Shown in pieces: positions 1-7,510 of a DNA stretch of 64,000 bases (positions are counted from its first letter, which is position 1; the number at the start of each line of letters is the position of its first letter). This DNA is from Curtobacterium sp. MCSS17_007 (GTDB taxonomy: Bacteria > Actinomycetota > Actinomycetes > Actinomycetales > Microbacteriaceae), in assembly GCF_003234175.2 (NCBI RefSeq), contig NZ_CP126257.1, positions 3,245,446 to 3,309,445 of the forward strand. Direction: 5' to 3'. Both the position numbers and the translations under genes were made by a program. The notes beneath the pieces were generated by a model that did no database searches, was not told the origin of the DNA, and was given only the letters and a program-made list of their open reading frames with translations.

Positions 1-192
1 CTCACCGAGATCGCGCAGCGCAAGGGTGCGACGCCGGCGCAGCTCGCGCTCGCATGGCTGCTCGAGCGCTCGCCCGTGATGCTGCCGATCCCGGGGACGT
101 CGAGCGTGGACCACCTCGAGGACAACCTGCAGGGCGCGACGATCGAGCTGACCGACGAGGAGTTCGCGGAGCTGTCGAAGCTGGGGGAGTGA
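1..192 (+). CDS. Aldo/keto reductase, C-terminal part (5' truncated by window)
   Basis: The first 63 codons in the window read through to TGA. The segment 'ATPAQLALAWLL' followed by 'PIPGTSSVDHLEDNL' is the C-terminal signature of the aldo/keto reductase superfamily. The PIPGTSS stretch binds the NADP(H) adenosine phosphate, and the closing helix ends in 'LTDEEFAELS'. The enzyme would reduce carbonyl substrates in the cytoplasm; the substrate cannot be told from this piece. The catalytic Tyr/Lys/His lie upstream of the window. Confidence 0.93.
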   Translation, partial: LTEIAQRKGATPAQLALAWLLERSPVMLPIPGTSSVDHLEDNLQGATIELTDEEFAELSKLGE

Positions 193-305
193 CCCGCTGA
201 CCGACCTCGACGCACGGTCGCCGCCGATCACGACTCGGCAACGGTGGTCGCGCTGCGCCACCTCGGCGTTGCACACTGGTTGCGTCCTGTGGACAGACCG
301 GGGGG

Positions 306-953
306 GTGGACATGGCAGGAGAGGTGGCCGCGACGGCACGTGCCGTGCGCGGCATGCACGACGGCGGCGGAGCGGCCGACGGCACCGTGGACACGGTCCG
401 CGCTGCCGTCGGCGGTACCGCCGTCGCCGTGCGTGCGGGGGAGGTGCTCGCGGTCTGCGGGGACGGGTCCGAGGCCGCCCTGACCGCTGCAGCGACAGCG
501 AGCCGGGTGGGCGACCGTGTGTTCGACGGGCTCCCCGAGCCCCACGCCGCGGCTTTGCGACGCCGGGTCGTCGGGACCGCGAGCACCGACCACCGACTGG
601 TGCCCTCGCTCACGGCCCTCGCGAACGCCGCCCTGCCGCTGGAGCTCGACGGGTGGGACGGAGCCGCCGCACGGGACGCCGCGTCGGCCGCCCTCCGACG
701 AGTCGGTCTCGAGCACCGTGCGGACGCCTTCCCGGACGACCTGCTCGCGGACGAACAGCGGGGAGTCGCCCTCGCACGGAGCGTCGTCGGGGACCGACTG
801 CTCGTCCTGGCCGACGACCCGCGCGACCTCCTGCACGTCACCCTGCTGCGTCGGCTCGCCGAGGACGGCGTGGCCGTCCTGGCCCGGACCACAGCGCTCG
901 TCCGCCCGACCTGGGCCGATCGTCTCGTCGTCGTCCCCGCCGTGCAGCTGTGA
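306..953 (+). CDS. Degenerate ABC-transporter ATPase-like protein (215 aa)
   Basis: The start is GTG at 306, with ATG at 312 as an alternative after a G-run. The protein follows the plan of an ABC ATPase but has lost key motifs. 'VRAGEVLAVCGDGSEAALTA' sits where Walker A (GxxGxGKS/T) should be and has no Lys. 'EQRGVALARSVVGDRLLVLA' matches the signature and Walker B region, with the LSGG part eroded and DD in place of DE. It should therefore bind ATP poorly or not at all. No permease gene is adjacent. It may be a regulatory relic or a protein-protein module. High third-position GC argues that it is a translated gene rather than a decaying one. Confidence 0.6.
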   Translation: MDMAGEVAATARAVRGMHDGGGAADGTVDTVRAAVGGTAVAVRAGEVLAVCGDGSEAALTAAATASRVGDRVFDGLPEPHAAALRRRVVGTASTDHRLVPSLTALANAALPLELDGWDGAAARDAASAALRRVGLEHRADAFPDDLLADEQRGVALARSVVGDRLLVLADDPRDLLHVTLLRRLAEDGVAVLARTTALVRPTWADRLVVVPAVQL

Positions 954-1039
954 GCTCCGGCGAGGACCCTCAGCCACGGCGGCGGTTCCCCAGCTGGGCG
1001 CACTGGTGCTCGACGTCGATCCGCGGGACACCTGTACCC

Positions 1040-1804
1040 GTGTCCCGCACCACCCGCCTCGCCCTCGTCGCGAGCATCGTCTCCGCAGTCTGCATCGCCG
1101 GCGCCGGCGTCTTCGTCGTCGCGTCGCCCCACACGGCGAGCGCAGAGGACCGCCCCGTCGCCGCAACGACCGACACCCGCGTCGAGCGCGGCACGACGGA
1201 CCTCGCTCGCCCGCGGACGCCGGACCAGGTGGTCTCCGGCGCACTGGACACCCCGGCACTGTCGGACGCCGTGCCGTTCGCGTACGCCGGCGACTCCATC
1301 ACCGCCCGGCCCGACTCGTGGCTGCACCAGCTCGAGTCCGACGACCGGTTGCACGCCGTCGGCGGCTACGCCCACAGCGGGTACCGCGCCGATCAGGTGC
1401 TCGCCGAGATCGGCCCGGTCCCGCAGGCGCGCGTGCTCGTGGTCGAGGTCGGGACGAACGACGTCAACCAGGCGGTCCCCCTCGACCGCACCATCGCGGA
1501 CGTCGGCGCGATCGTCCGCAGGGTCGGCGCGGCACGGGTGCTCGTCGTCGCCGGACCGCCGTCCGACTGGACGTGGAGCCGCTGGGGTGCCGATCGCCGC
1601 TCCGGTCAGCTCGTGCTGACCGACGCGCTCCACGCGGACGCCGACGCACACGGGTGGGCGTTCGTCGACCCGTTCCGGTCGCTCCGGGCAGCCGACGGGG
1701 CGTACCTGCCCGGGACGACACCGGACGGCATCCACCCGACGGCCGAGGCGAACCGCTCGGTCGCTGCGGCGATGGCCCAGGCGATCGAGCAGACCGCACG
1801 CTAG
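1040..1804 (+). CDS. Secreted SGNH/GDSL-type hydrolase
   Basis: GTG at 1040 gives a 254-residue protein opening with a basic N-terminus, a hydrophobic stretch 'LALVASIVSAVCIAGAGVFV' and a likely Ala-x-Ala cleavage site, so it is exported. SGNH blocks are visible: 'AYAGDSIT' (block I, nucleophile Ser), the 'EVGTNDVNQA' block with Gly/Asn, and 'PDGIHPTAEAN' near the C-terminus with the catalytic Asp and His. Such enzymes are esterases or lipases that often act on acylated glycans; the substrate is unknown. The start is chosen by the signal peptide; the reading frame is open further upstream. Confidence 0.82.
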   Translation: MSRTTRLALVASIVSAVCIAGAGVFVVASPHTASAEDRPVAATTDTRVERGTTDLARPRTPDQVVSGALDTPALSDAVPFAYAGDSITARPDSWLHQLESDDRLHAVGGYAHSGYRADQVLAEIGPVPQARVLVVEVGTNDVNQAVPLDRTIADVGAIVRRVGAARVLVVAGPPSDWTWSRWGADRRSGQLVLTDALHADADAHGWAFVDPFRSLRAADGAYLPGTTPDGIHPTAEANRSVAAAMAQAIEQTAR

Positions 1805-1805
1805 G

Positions 1806-2471
1806 TCACTCCGGCAGCGGCTCGGCGTACGTCCGGAACGCGCCGCGCTCGGTGTGGATCGTCCAGAGCCGCTCGGCGACCGCGGCCGACGAGTGACCGT
1901 CCTGCCCGTCGTCGATGCCGAACGGGATGATCAGCTGGCCGACGTGCACGTGCTCGTCGGCGACCGCGTCGTGGAGGAGCTGCGCGTAGGCGCTCTCACC
2001 CGCGAAGGCGACCGAGGTACCGGTGACCCGCGCGCCGGGACGGACCGCGCTGCCCCCGTTGACGAACAGGATCGTGCCCGTCCCGATCGCCCGCATGCCC
2101 GGGAGCACCTGGCGCACGGCGTTCACCGAGCCGTAGACCGAGAACTCGATCGGTCCGACGAGGTCCTCGGCGGTGGTCTCGAGCACCGGGCGCATGTACT
2201 CCTTCGCGGGCAGCGGGCTGTACTGCAGCACCTCGATCGGGCCGAGCTGCTCGGTCGCGGCCTCGAGCGCGGCACGGAGCGAGTCCCCGTCGCGGACGTT
2301 CGCGGCGAAGCCCTGCGCGCGGTACCCGGACGACCGGAGCTCGGCGGCGAGCGAGTCGAGCCGGTCCTGGTTGCGGGAGATCAGGGCGATGTCGAAGCCC
2401 TCGCGGCCGAAGCGGTCCGCGACGGCGAGCCCCAGGCCCTTGCCGGCGCCGACGATGGCGATGGTGGTCAT
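1806..2471 (-). CDS. Short-chain dehydrogenase/reductase family protein
   Basis: 221 residues from ATG at 2471, preceded by GGAAGGA as ribosome binding site. The N-terminus 'TIAIVGAGKGLGLAVADRFG' is a glycine-rich Rossmann dinucleotide fold. The usual SDR NNAG is replaced by 'LQYSPLP', and the catalytic YxxxK is not evident ('ESAYAQLLHDA' aligns there), so this is an atypical and possibly non-catalytic or divergent SDR. A -10-like TAGCGT lies about 30 bases upstream of the start. It converges on the SGNH hydrolase, one base away. Confidence 0.8.
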   Translation of the reverse strand: MTTIAIVGAGKGLGLAVADRFGREGFDIALISRNQDRLDSLAAELRSSGYRAQGFAANVRDGDSLRAALEAATEQLGPIEVLQYSPLPAKEYMRPVLETTAEDLVGPIEFSVYGSVNAVRQVLPGMRAIGTGTILFVNGGSAVRPGARVTGTSVAFAGESAYAQLLHDAVADEHVHVGQLIIPFGIDDGQDGHSSAAVAERLWTIHTERGAFRTYAEPLPE

Positions 2472-2602
2472 GCGGTGGTCCTTCCGTGGGTGTGGCACCG
2501 ACGCTAGGCCGGGGTGCGCAGCGGTGAGGGGTTCCGCCGGGAACCCCCAGCCGTTTCCCGACGGGGCCGTGTGGACTCGGGGCTCGACCCGGGAGGAACA
2601 CC

Positions 2603-3754
2603 GTGGACACCACCCGCACACGCCGCAGCCGTCGTACCTGGTCCGCCGTCGGACTGGCCGTCGTGGCCGCCCTCGGCCTGACCGCCTGTTCCGACGACCG
2701 GGCGGTGAGCGGTCCGGACGACTCCGCCGGGCAGGGCAGCACCGCGAGCCCGCCGGCCGACCTCGCGGCAGGGCAGCTCGCACCGGACGGCCGGACCACG
2801 GACGTCGTCTCCGGCCTCGATGCGCCCTGGTCGGTCGTCCCGGTCGGTGACGACGGCGACGCGTTCGTCAGCGAACGGGACTCGGCGCGGATCCTCGAAC
2901 TGCGGGCGGACGGTTCGACGCGGGAGGTCGGGACCGTCGACGGAGTCCGGCACGGCGGCGAGGGCGGACTCCTCGGCCTCGCGCTGCACGATGACGACCT
3001 GTTCGTCTACTCGACCGCCGACGACGGCAACCGGATCGAGCGCTACGAGCTGACCGGGGACACCGGCTCGTACCGGCTCGGCGAGGCGACCACCGTGATC
3101 GACGGGCTCCCCGCGAACACCTTCCACGACGGCGGGCGGATCGCCTTCGGCCCGGACGACATGCTCTACGCGAGCGTCGGTGACGCGGGCAACCGGTCCG
3201 AGGCGCAGGACCGCGACTCCCTGGCGGGCAAGATCCTGCGGCTGACCCCGGACGGCGAGGTGCCGGACGACAACCCGTTCGACGGCTCCCCGGTCTGGTC
3301 CCTCGGACACCGGAACGTGCAGGGCATGGGCTGGGCCGACGACGGCACGATGTTCGCGGCGGAGTTCGGTGAGGACCGCTGGGACGAGCTCAACGTCATC
3401 GAGCCCGGGGCGAACCACGGCTGGCCCGAGGTCGAGGGCACCGGCGGCGAGGACCGCGGCTTCGTCGACCCCGTGCAGCAGTGGTCGACGGACGAGGCCT
3501 CGCCGAGCGGACTGACCGTGATCGACGACACCGTCTTCGTCGCGAACCTCAGGGGCGAGTCCGTCCGCGCCGTCCCGGTGTCCGACCCCTCGAGCTCGAC
3601 CGTGTACTTCCAGGGCGAGCAGGGTCGCATCCGCACGGTGCTGCCCGGCCCCGACGACACGCTCTGGTTCGTGACGAACAACACCGACGGCCGCGGCGAC
3701 CCCCGCGACGGTGACGACCGGATCCTGTCCGTACCGCTCACCACCGTGCGCTGA
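2603..3754 (+). CDS. PQQ-dependent sugar dehydrogenase-like lipoprotein (glucose/sorbosone dehydrogenase family)
   Basis: 383 residues from GTG at 2603 behind GGAGGAA. A twin-Arg-rich N-terminus leads to 'LGLTAC', a lipobox, so the mature protein should be anchored outside the membrane. The body shows soluble glucose dehydrogenase/sorbosone dehydrogenase beta-propeller motifs: 'DAPWSVVPVGDDG', 'RHGGEGGLLGLALH', 'GDAGNRSEAQD', 'LAGKILRLTPDG', 'VWSLGHRNVQGMGW' and 'EFGEDRWDELNVIEPGANHG'. The family oxidises aldose sugars with PQQ or related cofactors; many actinobacterial members have no proven substrate. Monocistronic. Confidence 0.9.
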   Translation: MDTTRTRRSRRTWSAVGLAVVAALGLTACSDDRAVSGPDDSAGQGSTASPPADLAAGQLAPDGRTTDVVSGLDAPWSVVPVGDDGDAFVSERDSARILELRADGSTREVGTVDGVRHGGEGGLLGLALHDDDLFVYSTADDGNRIERYELTGDTGSYRLGEATTVIDGLPANTFHDGGRIAFGPDDMLYASVGDAGNRSEAQDRDSLAGKILRLTPDGEVPDDNPFDGSPVWSLGHRNVQGMGWADDGTMFAAEFGEDRWDELNVIEPGANHGWPEVEGTGGEDRGFVDPVQQWSTDEASPSGLTVIDDTVFVANLRGESVRAVPVSDPSSSTVYFQGEQGRIRTVLPGPDDTLWFVTNNTDGRGDPRDGDDRILSVPLTTVR

Positions 3755-3795
3755 CGGAGTCCCGGTAGCTCCTCTTCCCCGCACCACCGCTCTCG

Positions 3796-3801
3796 TACCG
3801 T
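3796..3801 (+). promoter_or_regulatory. Leaderless-type -10 box before small ORF
   Basis: TACCGT ends 7 bases before the ATG at 3809. The same TASCGT-N6/7-ATG arrangement recurs across this window, consistent with transcription starting at or next to the start codon. Confidence 0.5.
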
Positions 3802-3808
3802 GGGGCCC

Positions 3809-3886
3809 ATGAGCCGCCGACACGAAGCCACCAATCGCGCGCGAAGGGCCCCCGGACACGGAGCCGACGCGACCCTGCGTCGATGA
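3809..3886 (+). CDS. 25-residue leader ORF coupled to MFS transporter
   Basis: This small ORF begins MSRRHEATNR and ends LRR. It is very basic (seven Arg). Its TGA (3884-3886) overlaps the ATG (3883) of the MFS gene as ATGA. It has its own leaderless-type -10 box. The MFS start has no convincing ribosome binding site, so translation of the transporter may depend on termination of this leader. Whether the peptide has a function or is only a coupling or attenuation device cannot be told. Confidence 0.5.
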   Translation: MSRRHEATNRARRAPGHGADATLRR

Positions 3887-5091
3887 ACGGGCAGACCCCT
3901 CCGGCGACGATGACGCGTGGTCGGACGCTGCTCTTCGCCGTGGCGGGCGGTGCGGCGGTCGGCAACCTGTACTGGGCGCAACCGCTGCTCGACGACATCG
4001 CCGCCGACCTCGGGACCTCGTCCGCCTCCGCGGGGCTCCTCGTCACGTTGACGCAGGTCGGCTACGCGCTCGGGATCCTGCTGCTCGTGCCGCTCGGCGA
4101 CGTGGTCGACCGGCGTCGCCTGGTCCCGGGCGTGCTCGCGGCCTCCGCCGTCGCGCTGCTCGCCGCCGCGCTCGCCCCGGGGTTCGCCACCCTGCTCGTC
4201 GCGCTCGCGCTGGTCGGCGCCACGACGGTCGCCGGGCAGCTCCTCATCCCGCTCGCGGGCGACCTCGCCGACCCGGCGTCACGCGGTCGGGTGGTCGGGA
4301 CGATCGCGGCCGGCGTGCTCACCGGCATCCTGCTGTCCCGCACGGTCAGCGGGCTCGTCGCGGAGGTCGCCGGATGGCGGAGCGTGTACGTCCTCGCCGC
4401 GGTGGTCGCGGTCGTGCTGGCCGTCCTGCTCGCGCGGGCGGTCCCGCGTCTGCCGCGGCGCGAGCGGGTGCGGTACCCGCACCTCATCGCGTCGGTGGTC
4501 GGCGTCGTGCGGGCACACCGGGCGGTCCGCGTGACGCTGGTCATCAGCGCGTCGGTGTTCGCCGTGTTCACGATGTTCTGGACCGCGCTGACGTTCCTGC
4601 TCAGCGGCGCACCCTTCGGGTACTCGACCACCGCGATCGGCGCCGTCGGCCTGGTCGGGCTCGCCGGGGCCGTCGCCGCCCAGCGGGTCGGGCGGCTGCA
4701 CGACCGCGGCTGGTCGGTCCCGGTCACGGGTGCTGCGCTCGTGCTGGTGCTCGTGTCGCTGGTGATCGCCGGCCTGGGGGCGCGGTCGATCGTGGTCGTG
4801 CTCGTCGCGGTGCTGCTGCTCGACGTCGGTGTGCAGGCCGCGAACGTGCTCAACCAGACGCGGCTGTTCGCGATCGACCCAGCGGCACGGAGCCGGCTGA
4901 ACACGGCGTTCGTGACCGGGAACTTCGCCGGTGGTGCGGTCGGGTCGGCGGTCGCCGGCGTGCTCTGGAACGCGGGCGGGTGGACCGCCGTGACGGTCGG
5001 TTCCGCCGTGCTCATGGGCTTCGCGACGACGGTCTGGGCCGTGCACCGTCGTGGGGCGCTCGCGCTCCCGGGGCGCACCGCGTCGGCCTGA
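3883..5091 (+). CDS. MFS transporter (drug/metabolite efflux type)
   Basis: 402 residues with about 12 hydrophobic helices and little outside them. 'GNLYWAQPLLDDIAADLGTS' at the N-terminus and 'PLGDVVDRRRLVPG' (the loop 2-3 signature) identify a major facilitator of the drug/proton antiporter type. A second half with 'GRLHDRGWSVP' repeats the fold. It should export small molecules using the proton gradient. The ATG at 3883 overlaps the stop of the leader ORF; ATG at 3910 is an alternative. Substrate unknown. Confidence 0.88.
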   Translation: MNGQTPPATMTRGRTLLFAVAGGAAVGNLYWAQPLLDDIAADLGTSSASAGLLVTLTQVGYALGILLLVPLGDVVDRRRLVPGVLAASAVALLAAALAPGFATLLVALALVGATTVAGQLLIPLAGDLADPASRGRVVGTIAAGVLTGILLSRTVSGLVAEVAGWRSVYVLAAVVAVVLAVLLARAVPRLPRRERVRYPHLIASVVGVVRAHRAVRVTLVISASVFAVFTMFWTALTFLLSGAPFGYSTTAIGAVGLVGLAGAVAAQRVGRLHDRGWSVPVTGAALVLVLVSLVIAGLGARSIVVVLVAVLLLDVGVQAANVLNQTRLFAIDPAARSRLNTAFVTGNFAGGAVGSAVAGVLWNAGGWTAVTVGSAVLMGFATTVWAVHRRGALALPGRTASA

Positions 5092-5101
5092 TGCCGCGGG
5101 C

Positions 5102-6073
5102 TCAGGGGCGGAACGACTCCGGCACGTCGATCCCGCCGTGCTCGACCTGCCAGCGCAGGGCGTCGCGGACCGTCTCCTCCGCGGTGAACGTCGGCGCGTA
5201 GCCGAGGACCCGCTGTGGCTTCTCGGTGCTGAACACCTGACTGCGGGACAGGTGCTCCCAGCTGGCGTCGGCGTGCTCCGGAGCCGAGGTGCCGCGGAAC
5301 CGGTCCCAGCTGACGCATTCGAGCCGTGCCTCCCGGCCGGCCCAGGACGCGATCAGGTGGGCGTACCCGCGCACGGTCAGCGCGGTCGGCGCCGTCGCGA
5401 AGAAGTCCTGCCCCGCGGCGGCGTCTCGCTGCTGGACCGCGAGCTGGAAGAGCTGCGCGACGTCGTCGGCGTGCACGTGCGCCATCGACTCCGCGCCGAG
5501 GCCCGGGACCTCGACGGTCTCGCCGGTGGCCAGCCGCGTGATCACCGACGGGTCGAGGTTGCCGAGCGGTCCGATCGGCATCCAGCCCGGGCCGCTGATG
5601 TGTCCGGGGTGGATCGACGTCGTGACGACACCACCGTCGGCGGTTTCCTGCAGGAGCATCCGGGCGATCACGTCCTTCTGCGTGCCGTACTCGCCGAACG
5701 GCGGCGTCGCGGTCTCCTCGGTGATCGGCAGGACGTGCGAGACGCCGGCACGCCAGATCGAGCCGCAGTGCACGAGGTGGGTGCCGCTGCCGCGGAGCCC
5801 TCGGACGAGCTGCTCCGCGGACTCGAGGGTGAAGCAGACGAGGTCGACGACGGCGTCGGCGCCGAGCGCGGCGATCCGGTCACCGAAGGTGCCGTCGCGG
5901 TCCTCCTGCTCGCGGTCGGCGGTGACCCGCTCGACCTGCGCCCACTCGGGAGCGTCCGCGTACGGGGTGCTGGTGCCGCGCGTCACGACGGTGACGCGGT
6001 GCCCGGCCCGCACGAGGCGGGGGACCAGGAAGGTGCCGATGTGGCCGGTGGCTCCGATGACGACGATGTCCAT
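5102..6073 (-). CDS. NAD-dependent epimerase/dehydratase family protein (extended SDR)
   Basis: 323 residues from ATG at 6073. 'MDIVVIGATGHIGTFLVPRL' is a GxxGxxG NAD(P)-binding Rossmann start. The middle shows 'LVHCGSIWRAG', and 'EYGTQKDVIARML' supplies the catalytic YxxxK of extended SDRs. 'SIHPGHISGPGWMPIGPLGN' is the usual substrate-loop region. Members modify nucleotide sugars or reduce small carbonyls; the substrate is unknown. A TAGCGT box (6081-6086) 7 bases before the ATG suggests a leaderless transcript. It converges on the MFS gene. Confidence 0.87.
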   Translation of the reverse strand: MDIVVIGATGHIGTFLVPRLVRAGHRVTVVTRGTSTPYADAPEWAQVERVTADREQEDRDGTFGDRIAALGADAVVDLVCFTLESAEQLVRGLRGSGTHLVHCGSIWRAGVSHVLPITEETATPPFGEYGTQKDVIARMLLQETADGGVVTTSIHPGHISGPGWMPIGPLGNLDPSVITRLATGETVEVPGLGAESMAHVHADDVAQLFQLAVQQRDAAAGQDFFATAPTALTVRGYAHLIASWAGREARLECVSWDRFRGTSAPEHADASWEHLSRSQVFSTEKPQRVLGYAPTFTAEETVRDALRWQVEHGGIDVPESFRP

Positions 6074-6133
6074 GGTGGCCACGCTAGGCGCGTCCCACCG
6101 GGCGCGGCAGGCACCGTCGGTACCCCTTGACGC

Positions 6134-6173
6134 GACGGGAGGCACGGATCGTCGCCGACCCGTGCCTCCCGTC
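6134..6173. repeat. Palindrome family copy 1 (intergenic terminator-like)
   Basis: A 14-bp perfect stem (6134-6147 with 6160-6173) carries the shared arm GACGGGAGGCACGG. It lies just past the stop of the minus-strand DUF4126 gene, so it would act as its terminator. It is one of six strong copies in the left part of the window. Confidence 0.85.
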
Positions 6174-6188
6174 CGTCAGGTGGTCGCG

Positions 6189-6674
6189 TCAGACGCTGCC
6201 GACCGCCTTCACGGAGCCCACGATGACGGCCGCGTCCTCGCCGAGCGCGCCGACGGCGTCCGGCAGACCGGCGCCGCTGAGCAGCTTGCGGGCGGCCCAG
6301 CCGGCGAAGCTGCCGACGATCGCACCGACGCCGCCGAGGATCGCGCCCTCGATCCGCAGGTCGCGGCGACCCGTCGTGCCGAGCGCGGCGCCGGCGAGCG
6401 CACCGGCGCTGACGCGGCCGACCAGGCCGAGCGGCGAGATGCGGGCGGGGACCTTCGGTGACTTGTCGCCGATGAGTTCGCCGATCGCCGAGGCGACGAG
6501 CAGCCCGCGGCCGAGCGGCGTGCTGAAGGCCTTCCACTGCTGCCAGTCGCCCTTGAGGGCCTTGTTGTCGTGGTTCAGGGCGAGGACGGCGAGCGGGGTG
6601 CCGCTCCGTCCGCCGCTGAGGACCCCGAGTGCCAGGGTGCGGACCAGTGTGTGCTGCTCGTGCTGCTTGCTCAT
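6189..6674 (-). CDS. DUF4126-like membrane protein
   Basis: 161 residues from ATG at 6674. The N-terminus 'GVLSGGRSGTPLAVLALN' and the 'ASAIGELIGDKSPKVPARIS' segment match the DUF4126 pattern as I know it. Several glycine/alanine-rich amphipathic or membrane segments follow ('GRVSAGALAGAALG', 'GGVGAIVGSFAGW'). Likely an integral inner-membrane protein of unknown function. Its 3' end is followed by palindrome copy 1. Confidence 0.72.
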   Translation of the reverse strand: MSKQHEQHTLVRTLALGVLSGGRSGTPLAVLALNHDNKALKGDWQQWKAFSTPLGRGLLVASAIGELIGDKSPKVPARISPLGLVGRVSAGALAGAALGTTGRRDLRIEGAILGGVGAIVGSFAGWAARKLLSGAGLPDAVGALGEDAAVIVGSVKAVGSV

Positions 6675-6771
6675 GGTTCTCCCGTCGTGTCAGGTCGGAC
6701 GGTACTCGCCTGCCGCTCGGGGGACGCAGACGTCCGCGGGCCTCGGAGCCGTCCCGCGTAGCGTCCGCCGC

Positions 6772-7416
6772 ATGAGTGACATCATCCTGTTCGGCGGCCA
6801 CGGCAAGGTCGCACTCCTGGCCACCCGCATCCTCACCGACCGGGGGCACCGCGTGACCTCGGTGATCCGGAACCCGGACCAGCAGGACGAGGTGCGTGCG
6901 CACGGCGGCGAGCCCCGGGTCGCCGACGTGCAGGAGCAGTCCCTCACCGACTTCGCGGACCTGATCCGCGGGCACGACGCCGTCGTCTGGTCGGCGGGTG
7001 CCGGCGGCGGCTCCGCGGACCGCACGTGGGCGATCGACCGCGACGCGGCCGTGCTGTCCGTGCAGGGCGCGGCGCAGGCCGGTGTCGACCGGTACGTGAT
7101 GGTCTCCTGGTCGGGCTCGAAGCTCGACCACGGGATCCCGCAGGACCAGGACTTCTTCGCGTACGCGCAGTCGAAGATGATCGCCGACGCCGTGCTCCGC
7201 GACTCCGGGCTGCAGTGGACGGTCGTCGCGCCGAGCACCCTGACCGACGACGAGCCGACCGGTTCCGTCGACTGGGACGGCTCGTCGTCGCAGGTGCCGC
7301 GCGGGGACGTGGCCCACGTGGTGGCGGACGTGCTCGAGGACCCGTCGACCGCCGGTCGGACCATCCGGTTCAACGGCGGCGACACGGCGATCGCCGACTT
7401 CCTGCAGCAGCGGTAG
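6772..7416 (+). CDS. NAD(P)H-binding atypical SDR (YwnB / biliverdin reductase-like)
   Basis: 214 residues from ATG at 6772, with TAGCGT (6759-6764) 7 bases upstream as a leaderless-type promoter. 'IILFGGHGKVALLATRILTD' is the Rossmann glycine motif of the NAD(P)H-binding atypical SDR family. 'YAQSKMIADAVLRDSGLQWT' carries a YxxxK-like pair and the conserved 'L.WTVV.P..L' segment. These cytoplasmic proteins bind NADP(H) and act as reductases or redox sensors. It is divergent from the DUF4126 gene. Confidence 0.85.
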   Translation: MSDIILFGGHGKVALLATRILTDRGHRVTSVIRNPDQQDEVRAHGGEPRVADVQEQSLTDFADLIRGHDAVVWSAGAGGGSADRTWAIDRDAAVLSVQGAAQAGVDRYVMVSWSGSKLDHGIPQDQDFFAYAQSKMIADAVLRDSGLQWTVVAPSTLTDDEPTGSVDWDGSSSQVPRGDVAHVVADVLEDPSTAGRTIRFNGGDTAIADFLQQR

Positions 7417-7510
7417 CGGGCGGGTGTCGGCGGCGGAGGAAGACCGTCGCCGGCCGTGCCCCAGGTCGAGTACCTGAACGCTGGTACAGCATCTCGGGCA
7501 CCATGGACGG

